A stretch of 64,000 nt of DNA, from the NCBI GenBank assembly GCA_914767715.1, contig OU612072.1, positions 556,001 to 620,000 of the forward strand. Direction: 5' to 3'. Numbering within the stretch: position 1 is the stretch's first letter; the number at the start of each line of letters is the position of its first letter. The notes beneath the pieces were generated by a model. It saw only the letters and a list, made by a program, of their open reading frames with translations, was not told the origin of the DNA and made no database searches. Positions 21,199-32,330 of this stretch are shown here, one piece after another. A program made the position numbers and the translations under genes. This stretch comes from Membranipora membranacea (Eukaryota > Bryozoa > Gymnolaemata > Cheilostomatida > Membraniporidae).

Positions 21199-23774
21199 AT
21201 AGAGGCCTGATTCCGTTTTTCTTAACCAAATCATCTTTGGTTGGCCAGTCACTATTTCCTTGTTCTGTGCAGCGTACCGTAAGCCCATTTCTGTCTACAG
21301 GACTTGTAGTGTATGATTCACCTGGTAATGAAGTCACTCTTCCAGATTCTCTGACTAGTTCTGTATTGAACATTAGAATTTCACTATTAGATAACTTGCA
21401 TTTCAAGGCAATCACAAACCTATCTCATCATCAGCTTCGCACATTTGGCAGATTGGTCATCATTCTATACCATTATTGTTGACTTATTACAAATTACAAA
21501 TTACTTATCGAAGTTATATCTTAATGCTTAAGGACCTATTATAATGATAATTATAATAGTAGACGAAAGTCAATCTAATGTCAAAAATCCTGTTTAATAA
21601 AGATGTGAGGGGAATACGCTTCGTTATGCTGGCAGTTTTCTTCATAGAAGAATAAAAGACCCTTATTAAGTGGAGCTTTGGCAATTGAACAATTTTGAGC
21701 AGTTATCACGCCTTTTAGCTTCATTTGCTCAACAGCGGCTTTGAAGGGAGCATGGAATCTACTTTGCTAAGATTTCAGCCTATGAATTGAACATTTCTGA
21801 GTCTGTATTTTGGTTTCAACTAAATGTATGACCACCATGTAGATTTTACTTTGTAAATGAAATACTTTACCGCAAAAGCAACAACCTTTCCTGTAAGCTG
21901 ACACCTTGTTATGCTGCTTACTTTTTTAGGCTCAGTTGAAAGGCACTAGAGGAAACACACAACCTACATACATACATACACACAGCACAAAAAGAGTGTA
22001 CATAAATTGTGTGATAGTATTAGTTGGAATTGATTTAGACTTGTGTATATATTTTTCTGAAATTAATAGAATATCGAAACAATGCACTGATTTATATTTA
22101 CTTCTTAATGCTTCTAAGACAAAGGAGATGCTTTTATCTACTCAACATCTCAAACCTTATACTCCTAAACTGATTATAGATGGCACTGATATATCGTTTT
22201 TGAAAAAGCAAAATACCTTATGTAAACATTGACAACAAACTTAGATTCGAAGATTATGTGCAAAAGATAACTGTCAAAGCAAGTCAAAGGATGTATGTTG
22301 TAAAAAAGTTTTTGTTCGAAGATCAAAGCCAATAGCCATCATGCTGATCAATAGTTGTATAGTTTCTCTCTTGATGTATAGTCTGCCTGTTCTGCACACA
22401 AGCATATATGCTAAGGACAAGAATTTACTAAGATAAGTTTTTAACGATGCCAAGCATTTAGAGCTTGACGTAGGTGACCTCGCTACTATTGTTGAACAGC
22501 GAACTAAATCCACAATTACGTGCAGTTTTTATTATGGAGATCATTGAATACACGATTTTCTTGAACGTTGCCCTTCTGGACGTTTTAGACATGTCAATTA
22601 TCACAGCTCATTGGGCACAGACTGTTTTTTAAGCAATGTACATCACCCAAAATAAAAACAAAGGCTAGTAGCAAGCTCATTTTACGAAAAAAGATATGCT
22701 TCCTTTTTTCGAAACGTTTAATGTTTGGTTTAGCTAATAAATCGATCAATCAATCACACCATCAAACAATCAAACATCGGTAACTTTGCTGTAAGAAATT
22801 GGGATGTGCAAGCAGCGTTAGTTCATTGGTGTGAAGGAAAAAGTAACTGTCAGATCATGAAACTGCTGGCCAAGGAAACATAGTTACTGAACATATTATG
22901 AACTATCTTATCTGATTCAGGATCTGTGCTTATTTGTACAAAATAGGTTTTTTATGCAAATATTGAAAAAATGTTGTGATCACAACTATATAGAGGGTAG
23001 AGCATTTGCCAACAAGTCTCATGTATAATTACCATATAAGTAGTTTTCAGTCTGACTGACAGCTGACAGTGATAGTCTCGTTCTCAACTATGGAGTCTTT
23101 ATCAAGAGTTTTCGTAAGATTCCTTGGTGGTACTGTAATAACATAAAGATATTATACATATTATACATTATTCCTACTGAGTCAGATTGAGAGATTTACA
23201 GGCTAATTAATTTCGACCATCAGGTTCCAGCGATGGGATATCAAGATATCAACAAAATGAAATTGGGCAATAAAAAATTATTTGTTGTAATTTCCTTTGG
23301 ATGTCAACTTAAAGCTAACTATGATAAACGAACTACAATTACATACATATGAGGCTTTGTGATATACAGTAATCTAAATAATAATGAGAAATAATACACG
23401 CTTGTAAAAAGGTATGTCTCTAGGCATCATCATCTATAATTGGAACTACCATTGATCTCTGTATTTATACTGTTCGCTAAATTACTCACCTTTAACAATC
23501 CCGACTGTTAGTGATCACTCAGAGATCCCACCATTAGTGATGTCATAGCACATGAAATCGAGCAGGGACATCTCATGAGTAATATTGAATATTAGAGTGA
23601 TAGTGTTATCATTACCTGGTACATCACACCTAAATGGAATAACCCAAATGAGCACGCCAATGTATGAGTGAAACCACACGCTCTGCCTGGCTGGCAGTTG
23701 ACAACCAACATAATTATAATTGTCATTACCATCCTCGATCATCATGACACCAAAGTCGTAGCTCGCTTGTGGTT
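21199..23774 (-). pseudogene. Decayed inverted paralogue of the Ig receptor
   Basis: Three minus-strand exons correspond to exons 2, 3 and 4 of the receptor at 10327-20557, in the right order. The exon 2 homologue (23774-23490) has GNDNTITLIFNIT, like DNDNTLTVKLNIT, but contains an in-frame TGA just after GGISE. The exon 3 homologue (23132-23033) reads PPRNLTKTL...ENETITVSCQSD, then TGA. At 100 nt instead of 108 its length breaks the phase. The exon 4 homologue (21360-21199) is intact, 162 nt, with ELVRESG.VTSLPG and SYTTSP nearly identical to gene 1. Homologues of exon 1, the Ig3 exon, the membrane exon and the tail were not found. A LINE fragment sits between exons 3 and 4. It is a dead, partial, tail-to-tail duplicate; high identity in exon 4 suggests a fairly recent duplication or conversion. 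Confidence 0.82.
21990..22770 (+). pseudogene. LINE reverse transcriptase 3' fragment
   Basis: The sequence at 22030-22230 is the post-catalytic region of a LINE RT (LLLNASKTKEMLLSTQH, LIIDGTDISF, then a shifted frame with NIDNKLRFEDYVQKI). The C-terminal CPSGRF signature lies around 22568, followed by a tail of AATC-type short repeats (22738-22775). Stops and frameshifts are frequent. The C-terminal CPSGR block and the SSLG.DCFL stretch are shared with the LINE insert at 60311-60793, so these are two copies of one family. Confidence 0.82.
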
Positions 23775-24091
23775 CTGGGAGTTCAGAATATGTATGAATA
23801 AGTATATATTATGAATGTGATGAATATTTGACTGTATACGCACCTGTCATTTTGCTTTACATATTTTGCATATTTTACATATTTGTGTTATTGTCAAAAA
23901 TAAAATGTTTTAATAAAACAACATAAAATGAGGACATTATGCATGTTGTATGAGATTCGAGTGTTGATGTAAAATATAGATTTTCTGTAGTTGTGGAGAA
24001 ACATGTTAGTGGTTCCCCATGTACAGGTGTTAAAATTTTAGTTACCACGCCTTAGCTGACGCCATGGTAGGTATGAGGGCAAAAAACTTCA

Positions 24092-25909
24092 ATGGCAGCC
24101 CGACAGGCAATGAAGCCCCGGCTGTGTCTGCATTATAAAACAAACCATATGAACTTTTGCATTGAAGAATGCATTCCAACAGTAAATGTGACAATCCCAG
24201 CAAATGATAAAACCTGGATTACTCCAAAAATCAAAAGGTTGATTGATAACAGAAATGAATGTTTTAAAGATCAGTCCTCTGACCACCCTAAACTGAAAGC
24301 CCCGGTGCAACGGGAAATCAGACATGCCAAGAGACAATATGCCTCCACTGTTGAACAATCTATGCAATCTAATAGCAGAATGGCATGGTCTAATTTGAAA
24401 TCTTTATTGAAATTGAAAGATTCTAAACACTCTCTCGATGCTGATATTTTGAATGTTTTCTATAATCGTATTGAAAAGGCTAATGAAAGTCCTTTTTTGC
24501 CTGATATTGTTAACTGTGATGATTTCTTTTCGTTTTCTGAAGTTTATGCTGTAGTACGCAGTCTCCAGACAAATAAGAGCCCTGGACCAGAACATCTGAC
24601 AGCACGATTGCTGAAGACAGCTGCATCCTCGCTCACCAAACCGCTGCTGGCGTTGTTCAATATGTCAGTGAAGCAAGGTACTATGCCATCAGCATGGGAA
24701 GCAGCCACTATCAAGCCTTTACCAAAATTGTCCGGTGTATCAGAACCGAAAGACTTCCGGCCCATAGCTTTGACATCAGTCGTAGCAAAGTGTATGGAGA
24801 AGCTGATAGTGAGGCGCATAGCCCCACATCTCGATGACTCATCACAGTTCGCATATCAGCAGAATCGGTCGACTGAAGATGCACCCAACACTCTTATTGA
24901 CTCAGTAAGTCTCCATCCAGACGATAATGCTAAAAACTATGTTCGAACACTATTCATTGACTACACCAGCGCCTTCAATACTTTAAATCCGTCCCTGCTA
25001 ATCTCCAGACTCTGTGATTATGATATTAATCCGAATATTCTTAACTGGCTTTACAGTTTCCTCACAAATCGCACACAACGTGTTATAACAACGTCCAATG
25101 TATCAGCATCTACGACAACATCTACTGGGAGCCCTCAAGGCTGTGTGCTCAGTCTGCTACTTTTCTCATTCTATGTATCCAGTATGCCAACACTCAACTC
25201 CAATACCGAAATCCTCAAATATGCTGATGACACAGTCATACTAGAGTTTCTCACGAGTACCCAGCCATCGTGTCTCCAACAAGAAGCAGATCATCTATAT
25301 GCTTGGTGCTGCGAACATGACCTGCTTCTTAACTCAAAGAAGACCAAAGAACTGGTTTTCAGCAATGCACGGGATAACCCGACCACACAACAGCTGGTAA
25401 TAAATGGTTCCCCGATCGATCAAGTAACGGAGTTCGTGTATCTTGGTACTACGCTAACTACTAAACTTGACTTTACAGCCACTGCCAACCGAACTGTAAA
25501 GAAAGCTAGAACTCAACTTCATATTATGAGCAAGCTGTATCATCTGGGAATAGATACCAGATTAACTACATCACGCTACAAATCCTTCATCGATAGCATC
25601 CTACTCTACCATCTAGTAGTGATATATTCTCATCTTAGTGCAGACTCTAAAAAACATCTACAGCGAGTGGTGCGCTCAGCCGGTTGCCTTGCAGGAGATA
25701 TCGCCTTCACCGCAGTAGCCGATCTCTACCACAACAAACTCGCTACAAAGAGTCTTCGCATGGTGGCAACCGAACAAACTCCCATGTTGACATTTACTCA
25801 ATGCCCATCAGGCCGATATTCTACCATCCGCTACAGAGTAAACCTTCGCAAACTTTGTTTTAGAGCTAACTGTGTTCACTATCTAAATAGCGTTTTTTCA
25901 AAAAAGTAA
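24092..25909 (+). CDS. 5'-truncated LINE with long open RT frame (605 codons)
   Basis: One uninterrupted frame encodes the linker and a full reverse transcriptase. Blocks in order (residue numbers approximate): KSPGPEHLTARLLK (160-175), RPIALTSVVAKCMEKL (220-235), FAYQQNRSTEDA (252-263), LFIDYTSAFNTLNP (290-303) with the first catalytic Asp, TGSPQGCVLSLLLFSFY (345-361), and the catalytic ILKYADDTVI (374-383). VYLGTTLTTKLDF follows, and the C-terminal CPSGRYSTIRYR comes near residue 575. The AP endonuclease and ORF1 are absent, so the copy is 5'-truncated even though the RT is open. The arrangement resembles L2/Rex1/CR1-type LINEs. The first Met at 24092 is probably not a natural start. It is the youngest-looking LINE in the window. 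Confidence 0.9.
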   Translation: MAARQAMKPRLCLHYKTNHMNFCIEECIPTVNVTIPANDKTWITPKIKRLIDNRNECFKDQSSDHPKLKAPVQREIRHAKRQYASTVEQSMQSNSRMAWSNLKSLLKLKDSKHSLDADILNVFYNRIEKANESPFLPDIVNCDDFFSFSEVYAVVRSLQTNKSPGPEHLTARLLKTAASSLTKPLLALFNMSVKQGTMPSAWEAATIKPLPKLSGVSEPKDFRPIALTSVVAKCMEKLIVRRIAPHLDDSSQFAYQQNRSTEDAPNTLIDSVSLHPDDNAKNYVRTLFIDYTSAFNTLNPSLLISRLCDYDINPNILNWLYSFLTNRTQRVITTSNVSASTTTSTGSPQGCVLSLLLFSFYVSSMPTLNSNTEILKYADDTVILEFLTSTQPSCLQQEADHLYAWCCEHDLLLNSKKTKELVFSNARDNPTTQQLVINGSPIDQVTEFVYLGTTLTTKLDFTATANRTVKKARTQLHIMSKLYHLGIDTRLTTSRYKSFIDSILLYHLVVIYSHLSADSKKHLQRVVRSAGCLAGDIAFTAVADLYHNKLATKSLRMVATEQTPMLTFTQCPSGRYSTIRYRVNLRKLCFRANCVHYLNSVFSKK

Positions 25910-27085
25910 ACTTTTTATACGAATTGTTATCCATTTATTTTACCGTCCATACTTTTAACAAGAGAGCACTCACATGAAGCATTTTATTTCTCTAATTGAT
26001 GAGACAAATAAACACATGATCATTATCCGTATTAAAGGTAGATCTTTTAGATCTAAAATTACAGTTTGGCGAACTAAAGTGCTGTGGCAAGAAAATAGCA
26101 AACAATGGGTTATCACATGAACTGCCTTGATTGGCGAGGTATTAATGAATAGCCAACAATTGTTACAAATATGATTGATTAACCAATGTAATGATGACTA
26201 ATATTGTGTGTATTGACATGAAATCAACAAATTCTGCTCGTGAGGCGTATGAAGAAAATTTTCTAGAGTTAAATATACATCTGTGATCCCACTTTGCCAA
26301 AGTGACCTGCAGATTGATCCTCCGTGAGGCATAAACAGGTAGGGCTGTAGGTCAAGCCAAGCTTGTATTTGTACAACTTTAGGTCACAGTGAGAGTGCTG
26401 CTCCAACACGTCTCGGTGTCCTTTCTGTTAGCTTTTGGATAGCACCCTGTTTCTCAAACTAGACTTGAGGCAGCATCCCGAACACAAAATCATCCTGCAG
26501 AGTGGAAGTAGTAGTTGTCCATTGCTTGTGCCATTGTCCTCTCCAGTGCTTCTGTAATCTGTTTCGTTTCAAATACCTCACAAAACTAGTTTTCCTCCCC
26601 ACAGTGCTTTGACATCAGTAAGAGAGGAGCTTACTCTTGACATTATCTTGGAGTGTTTCTATGCCAGTGGTAGTTATGAGTGGTCTAACTTGGCCCGAGT
26701 CAAACTTGGCCCGAGCCAGATACCTCCAATAGGATTTATGGCTACATTTTAAATAGCCTAATGATTCAGTTGTACCAATGGGCTTCATTGAATAGAAAAT
26801 CTTTCTCAATTTTTCTGAACTGGTAATGTTGTCCGCTCTTTATCTCTTTATCACATGAAATTGCATATAAAATCCTCTAATTTTAGAGCATTGCTCAATG
26901 AATAAGGGAAAAATAAATTTTTATTGTCATGTTATTAGCAATTCGTTTTCTACCTAAGCATATGTCATAAACCAAAAGGCGCTAATATAGCTTTAACTTA
27001 ATGATTTAAAGCATATAAAACACAAAACAAAATGTTGATCGTTGCTCATTGCATACTGAGTGATGAACCTTTTTGATCAAGTGAA
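25910..27085. other. Unannotated stretch
   Basis: No gene or repeat that I can support. A short perfect palindrome-like TAGATCTTTTAGATCTA occurs near 26039. Confidence 0.35.
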
Positions 27086-27089
27086 GAAT

Positions 27090-27793
27090 GCTTTACAGAT
27101 GTTCAAATATAAAGACAACAACCTTAAAAGGAATTGTGAAATCGAACGATCGTTACCTTTCAGAGAGTTATTTGTCCTTATTGTCTGTCCATACACACTC
27201 CAGAATTAAGGCTCAAACCTTCAATTGAGCCATGCAATCTCAAAATACTCAAACAGCTGAATGAAATGAGGCGCGTTGTTCTCCGCAACCACATAACGAT
27301 ATGCTTCCTGAATCAATTGGACAGGTAGGTAGGAGAGCCCCCACAGAAACCGACGACTGTTATGTTGATGGCGGTAGCCTGACACGAGACCTGAAATATT
27401 TACCATGCATTATCAAGTTTTTGAGGTTGAGCGGATGTGATAAGTAAGGCTAGTATAAAGTTCTTTTATCGTCGTTACTTACCTAGTAGAGAGACTGTTT
27501 TGTGCTCTCTCAATGATGACTAAATAACTTTATTAGAAGTGTAAATTTGATATTCATTATTTATTAATGTATCGGTTTGTGGCATATTTATAATCATAAT
27601 ATTATTATTAATCATAGTTATAATAATTTATGCATAATGTTGACTTCTTACCAAGCTTCTGCACCCTGCGCCAGATGCAATTCCGGAAATGGAAGTTACA
27701 TCCAACTATTCGCAGTCCTTCAAACGCTGCGGAAGCAGCAGTCCAGATCCCTAAACAGTTTAATGAGATTAGTTTTTTACGATAACACTGCAC
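27090..27793 (-). pseudogene. MULE transposase remnant
   Basis: Read on the minus strand from 27793, the segment GCNFHFRNCIWRRVQKLG matches the CxxH-containing block of MULE-type transposases. From about 27390, RFLWGLSYLPVQLIQEAYR...FIQLFEYFEIAWLN matches the following helical region. From about 27190, FWSVYGQ...RTNNSLKG matches the conserved RTNN.LEGWH block. Stops and frameshifts separate these, and the N-terminal DDE residues are not visible. It is a fossil transposase, possibly from a FLYWCH/MULE-type element. Confidence 0.72.
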
Positions 27794-28208
27794 GAGGCAT
27801 TAAATGTCCTATGTTTTATACAAATCGGAGGATCGGTCAAGGAAATATTACACAGAACAAGAACACTGTTGCAAAGAAGAAGTTGCCCTCAATTAACAAA
27901 CACCAAAACAAGACTTCATCATTTACATCTTGTAAATTAAAAATTACAGCTTCTATTTCAAATTTTTACAGCTCAGTCAGGTGTGCTTTGATATTTTTTT
28001 ATGAATAATTTAGTTGTGTACCTATCTCAAAATTGATGATGATGGTTTGATCATTGAGATTGACTTTTTTTTACCTCATTGAACACCTGCAAAAAGGCAT
28101 AATGGAAAATATAATTTATAAGCAGTCAGGCATTTTTTTAAATACACCAAACCCAAATTTAGATACACACAGTCTCAGTGTTTTTTTTACTTTGCTCCTT
28201 GTGGACAG

Positions 28209-28345
28209 CAGTGTACCAAACAACGAATTTCGCAACATACTTATATGTGAGTGATAAATAAACCCATCAGTCAATTGATTGATGGGTTCATTTATCACTC
28301 ACATATAAGTCTGTTGCGAAATTCGCTGTCTGATACACTGTAAAG
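28209..28345. repeat. 137-bp near-perfect palindrome (foldback hairpin)
   Basis: The left arm 28209-28276 (CAGTGTACCAAACAACGAATTT...) and right arm 28278-28345 are reverse complements with only about six differences and essentially no loop. The centre is TCAATTGATTGA. Weaker inverted similarity continues outward for another 30-50 bp (TTTTACTTT on both sides). It has no coding and would extrude a cruciform or give a hairpin RNA. Confidence 0.85.
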
Positions 28346-28735
28346 GATACATGTAAAGTAAAAATATGTGAAAAAAAGCTGACATCTCATCTTGGATTGG
28401 GTTTAAATAATATTATTGAGGGATAAAATCATGTTGCGTAAAAATCCACCTTTCCCCCAAGAAGACCGATACTTAAATGTCCTGTATCTTCCTGATAAAT
28501 GCTTTGGTAAAAATTCATTTATAAAATGTTCACCATCATGTAGTTGATTTAGTATCAGGTTTTTAGTTCAATTATCTATAATGGCATCAAGTTCACTTAT
28601 GTTTATGAATATTCAGATTAGTAGCGTCTTTGAAAAACGTTCTCAGTCGTTTCTTATCTCTAGCATAAATGGATGTGTACAAAAAAGGCAGACAGTATGT
28701 AAGTATAGAAACAATGAAACTTATGAATAGCATTG
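28346..28735. other. Unannotated spacer
   Basis: Nothing recognised between the palindrome and the next LINE fragment. Confidence 0.3.
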
Positions 28736-28739
28736 ATGA

Positions 28740-29660
28740 GAGAAGTTTGGTATCAACTATAATCTAGTGCAAATCATCAACAGCTTCCTCACACACCGAT
28801 ATCAATCAGTCCGCATCGGCAACAATACCAGCCGAACATTACCAGTTATAAATGGAACACCCAGGGAACATTGCTAAGTTCTGTCTTCTGGCTTTTGCAG
28901 GTGGACAGCCTTGAAGTCGAATGTGACATAATAAAATACGCAGATGACCTGATATTAACTGGCCTGCCCGCTAAAACACTAAACCAACAACTGGACCTCC
29001 AAACCTCTCTAGACACAGTATCGACATGGTGCGATAAGTATAATATGGTGGCTAATGCAAAAAAGTCATCTATTATGCATCTAACTAACAAACATGCTCG
29101 ATACCAACTCCAACCACCATCTCTGAAGCTGAATGGAGAACAAATACCACCGACAACTAAGACTAGATTTCTAGGAATCACTATCGATCAGCATCTGTCT
29201 TTCGAAGACCATGTCGACTCGATCCTGAAGAACGTCAGAGCTCTGGTGTATCTCAGCGGTTACTCACAAGGTTCTACCTTATATGTATGCGGCCTCGTAT
29301 GACATATGGAAGCACAGCCTGGTTCTGCATGATGACTGACCAACAGAAGAAACGAGTAATCCAGCTGGAAAAACTCTCACTGAAAATTATAGCCCCAGGC
29401 TGAGACAAGTATAGTGGAGGGACAGCCCTGCTAAACATCATACCACTAGACGAATATATTGACTCTATGTGCCATCAACACATCGACAAGATCAAGACAC
29501 CTGGGCACTGCCTGCATCATTTACTACCTCAACCGAGTGCTCGCAAACCTAGTAGACATACAACGTGCCTCAACACCAGATCACGAACTGAATTGAGAGG
29601 CAACACTTCACTCATGTGTTACAGCAATGCCGGATGTTTAAATTATAAAGTCTAAGAATT
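28740..29660 (+). pseudogene. LINE RT fragment
   Basis: Degenerate RT sequence begins around 28770 (NSFLTHRYQSVRIGN). The PQG box is degraded near 28855 (NGTPREHC then stop). The frame 28871-29302 carries IIKYADDLIL (catalytic), VSTWCDKYNMVANAKKSSIM, RFLGITIDQHLSFEDHV and LVYLSGY. C-terminal sequence continues with stops to about 29655 (QKKRVIQLEKLSLKIIAPG). It is a dead fragment, and differs in motif wording from the LINE at 24092. Confidence 0.85.
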
Positions 29661-29789
29661 AATTTTTTTCTGTTTTTATTTTCATGCCCAGGTTGCCTTC
29701 CTTACTTATATTGTGATGAAACCTCTAAAGGTCGCCTCTAATTTTAGAAGATGATCATTGTTTCAGTAATAAAGATTATATATATACTA

Positions 29790-32330
29790 GTGTGACAAAA
29801 GGTTCTTACAATATGCATCTTCTGAGAGGCTTTAGTAACAAGATTATCATCATGAGACTCAAAACTATTTTAATAAAAAATTAAAACTCCAAGGTACTTA
29901 ACATTATCACATAGTTCAATTTCAATACCATCTAATTGCAGAGTTGGACTGTCGGGCTTATCTCTTTTGGTACACAAAAGCATTTCTTGAGTTTTGGATG
30001 GATTTAAAGAAAGATCTAGTTGACACTCTTTTCATCTCTTTGAAATATACCTGCAGATCATTATTGTCGGAAATACATCATATTATGCAGGTGTCATCTG
30101 CGTATTTAAGTATTGAGACTTTAATGCACTCAGAGACCAGCCAATTAGTGTATATGGAAAACAATAGAGGACTGAGTACTGAGCCTTGTAATGTTCCTGT
30201 ATAAATGTTGTGATAGATTGAGACATGATATTATTGACAATTTTTCTTTGCATTCTGCAGGTCAAGAAGCTTGCTACCTAGTTTGTTACATGCGAATCAA
30301 GATGTTGCAGCTCTGGTAGTAGATGCCTGATATCTATGGTGTTGAATGCCGATGAAAAGTCTAACAAGAGGCAGCGTGTATAATATGATGAGTGTTGGTC
30401 TATGAAAATAGTGCCAGTAGTTGTGAAGCATAATACGGCATCCTGGGTGGAGCGGCGTGCTCTGTAGGCAAACTGGTGTTTATCTAGTGGTGTATTCTCA
30501 GTTATGCATGGTTTAAGTAGGCGTTCCATGGTTTACATAAGCAGCTTGTCAGTGCTAGAGGTCTTAAGTGCTTCAGCTGATCAGCTTTGATGATTTTAGA
30601 TAGAGGTTTGATTTTTGAAGTTTTCCATATTTTAGGTGTTGTTTCTGAATCTAGAGAATTGTTGAATAGCCTTGTAATGACGGCGGCTAGATGATCGGCG
30701 CACAGCTTGTTAACCTTAGGGATAAGTCCATTAGGGCCGGCACCGTTTCTTGAATTCAGCCGCTTTAATTGTTTGACGACAGAATCTTCAGTTATATTCA
30801 ATGTGGTCGCACATGGGTTTGGTTCAGCTGGGGAGGAGAGGTAATATCTAGCTTTTCAAATCTGGCAAAGAAAGAATTTAGTTCATCTGGGCTAAAGCTA
30901 GGGTCAGTAGGCTGGTTAAAGTTTTTGGTGGTAATCCAGTTAGCTTTTTTATGTGATTCCAGGCATTGGTCAGGTCGTCCGCCAGGTGTTTTTGGATTTT
31001 ATGGGTGTTTTTTGCCCGAGATTATTTCATTCCTTAGGATAGTTTGTTTTTAAGTTTGTGATAGAGTTTCTTCTTTCCGTCCTCATGGGCTCGTTGCTTT
31101 GCATCCATTAAATCTAAGAGTTCTCTGGTCATCAATGGTTTATGGTTTTCATACGTTTTGACAGTTTTAACAGGAAGGCATAGATCAGTACACAATCTAA
31201 TATAATCCGTGATTACATCCGCTTGAGTATCCATATTATCTTCAGTAGTTATTAAATTGTCCCATTCAGAAGTATCGAAGCATGGTTTAAAATTTCATCT
31301 GAGTATATTCTTCTGTTGATATAAGTTGGTTTAGATTTTGAAAGTGGTTTATATGAAGGTGCATAACATGATGGTCAGAGTCTCTGAGTTGAGCTAGCTG
31401 GTTGCAGTGAATATATGTACCCTTGATTCTGGTGTAGCAATTATCAAGTGTTTTAATCCACGTGTTTGTTTAGTTACAGTTTGAAAATATTCACTTAGAC
31501 GAAGTGGTAGTTGAAGTCACCCATGACTATCATGCATGAGTAGGATATTTGATTTCCATCTGTTTAACATGAGAAGAGACAAATTTAGCTGTTTTGGTAG
31601 CATCTTGTTTTAGTCGAGATTGTCCAGTGAATGGAGTGTAGCATGATATAGATATAATTGATGTAAATTCATGTGACAGCCAGTGTGGACGGGAATTAAC
31701 AGTTAGACTTTCACAGTTCTTGTTTGTATGATTAAATAATACTTGATTGTTTGTGGCCCATTTCCGGTCTATGTATACAAGAATACCTCCACTTTGACTT
31801 TTTCCACTTGCATCTGCGTCCCTGTCATTACAAAATTGATCGTAGCCCTCCAATTCAGTTTTACTTATAGCAATTTCAGGTTTTAACCAGGATTCAGTTA
31901 TACAGATGATCTGAGATTGATTGTACAGCTGTTTTGTTTTCAATAGTCCATGCAGTTCGTCCAGTTTAGTATAGATTGAGCATTCGTGAGTATTATTGCT
32001 GGTAGGGGGACTTTACTGTTGCATGTTGAATGACGAACACGAACCCCGGCTCTTTTGCCCCACTTCCTAGATCGTAATAATCCAGGCTCTATTTCTTTTA
32101 TCAGCCGCTTATACTGTGAGTTCCATATATTCCTAATATAGTGCTTATTTAGAGAATTTTTAATATCCACGACAGAGTTGTAGTCAGCGTATTCTAAGCT
32201 CTTCACAGCTTTTGGGTGGCAAATGAGGGTGATTATGGAGCATGCAGTAGAATAAATAAAGGCTGCAATACCTGCGCCATTATGTTGACAGATATACAAT
32301 TACTCACAAAACCCAATCCAATTTAAGTAT
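29790..32330 (-). pseudogene. Near full-length decayed LINE (EN + RT)
   Basis: On the minus strand, 32299-31940 holds the N-terminal leader ending KWGKRAGVRVR and LPAIILTNAQSIL, the usual run-in to the AP endonuclease. Endonuclease follows at 31943-31530 (CITESWLKPE, GGILVYIDRKW). RT blocks follow: 30801-30502 (GPNGLIPKVNKLC, IKPLSKI, RPLALTSCLCK), 30529-30278 (HQFAYRARRSTQDA, LLLDFSSAFNTIDI), then LKYADDTC around 30110, and KYLGVLI near 29890. Each part is in its own frame with stops. The element is close to complete in order but dead. Confidence 0.88.

Noticed and set aside
24092-25909. A 605-aa host gene
   Set aside because: All reverse-transcriptase blocks including YADD are present; it is a 5'-truncated LINE.
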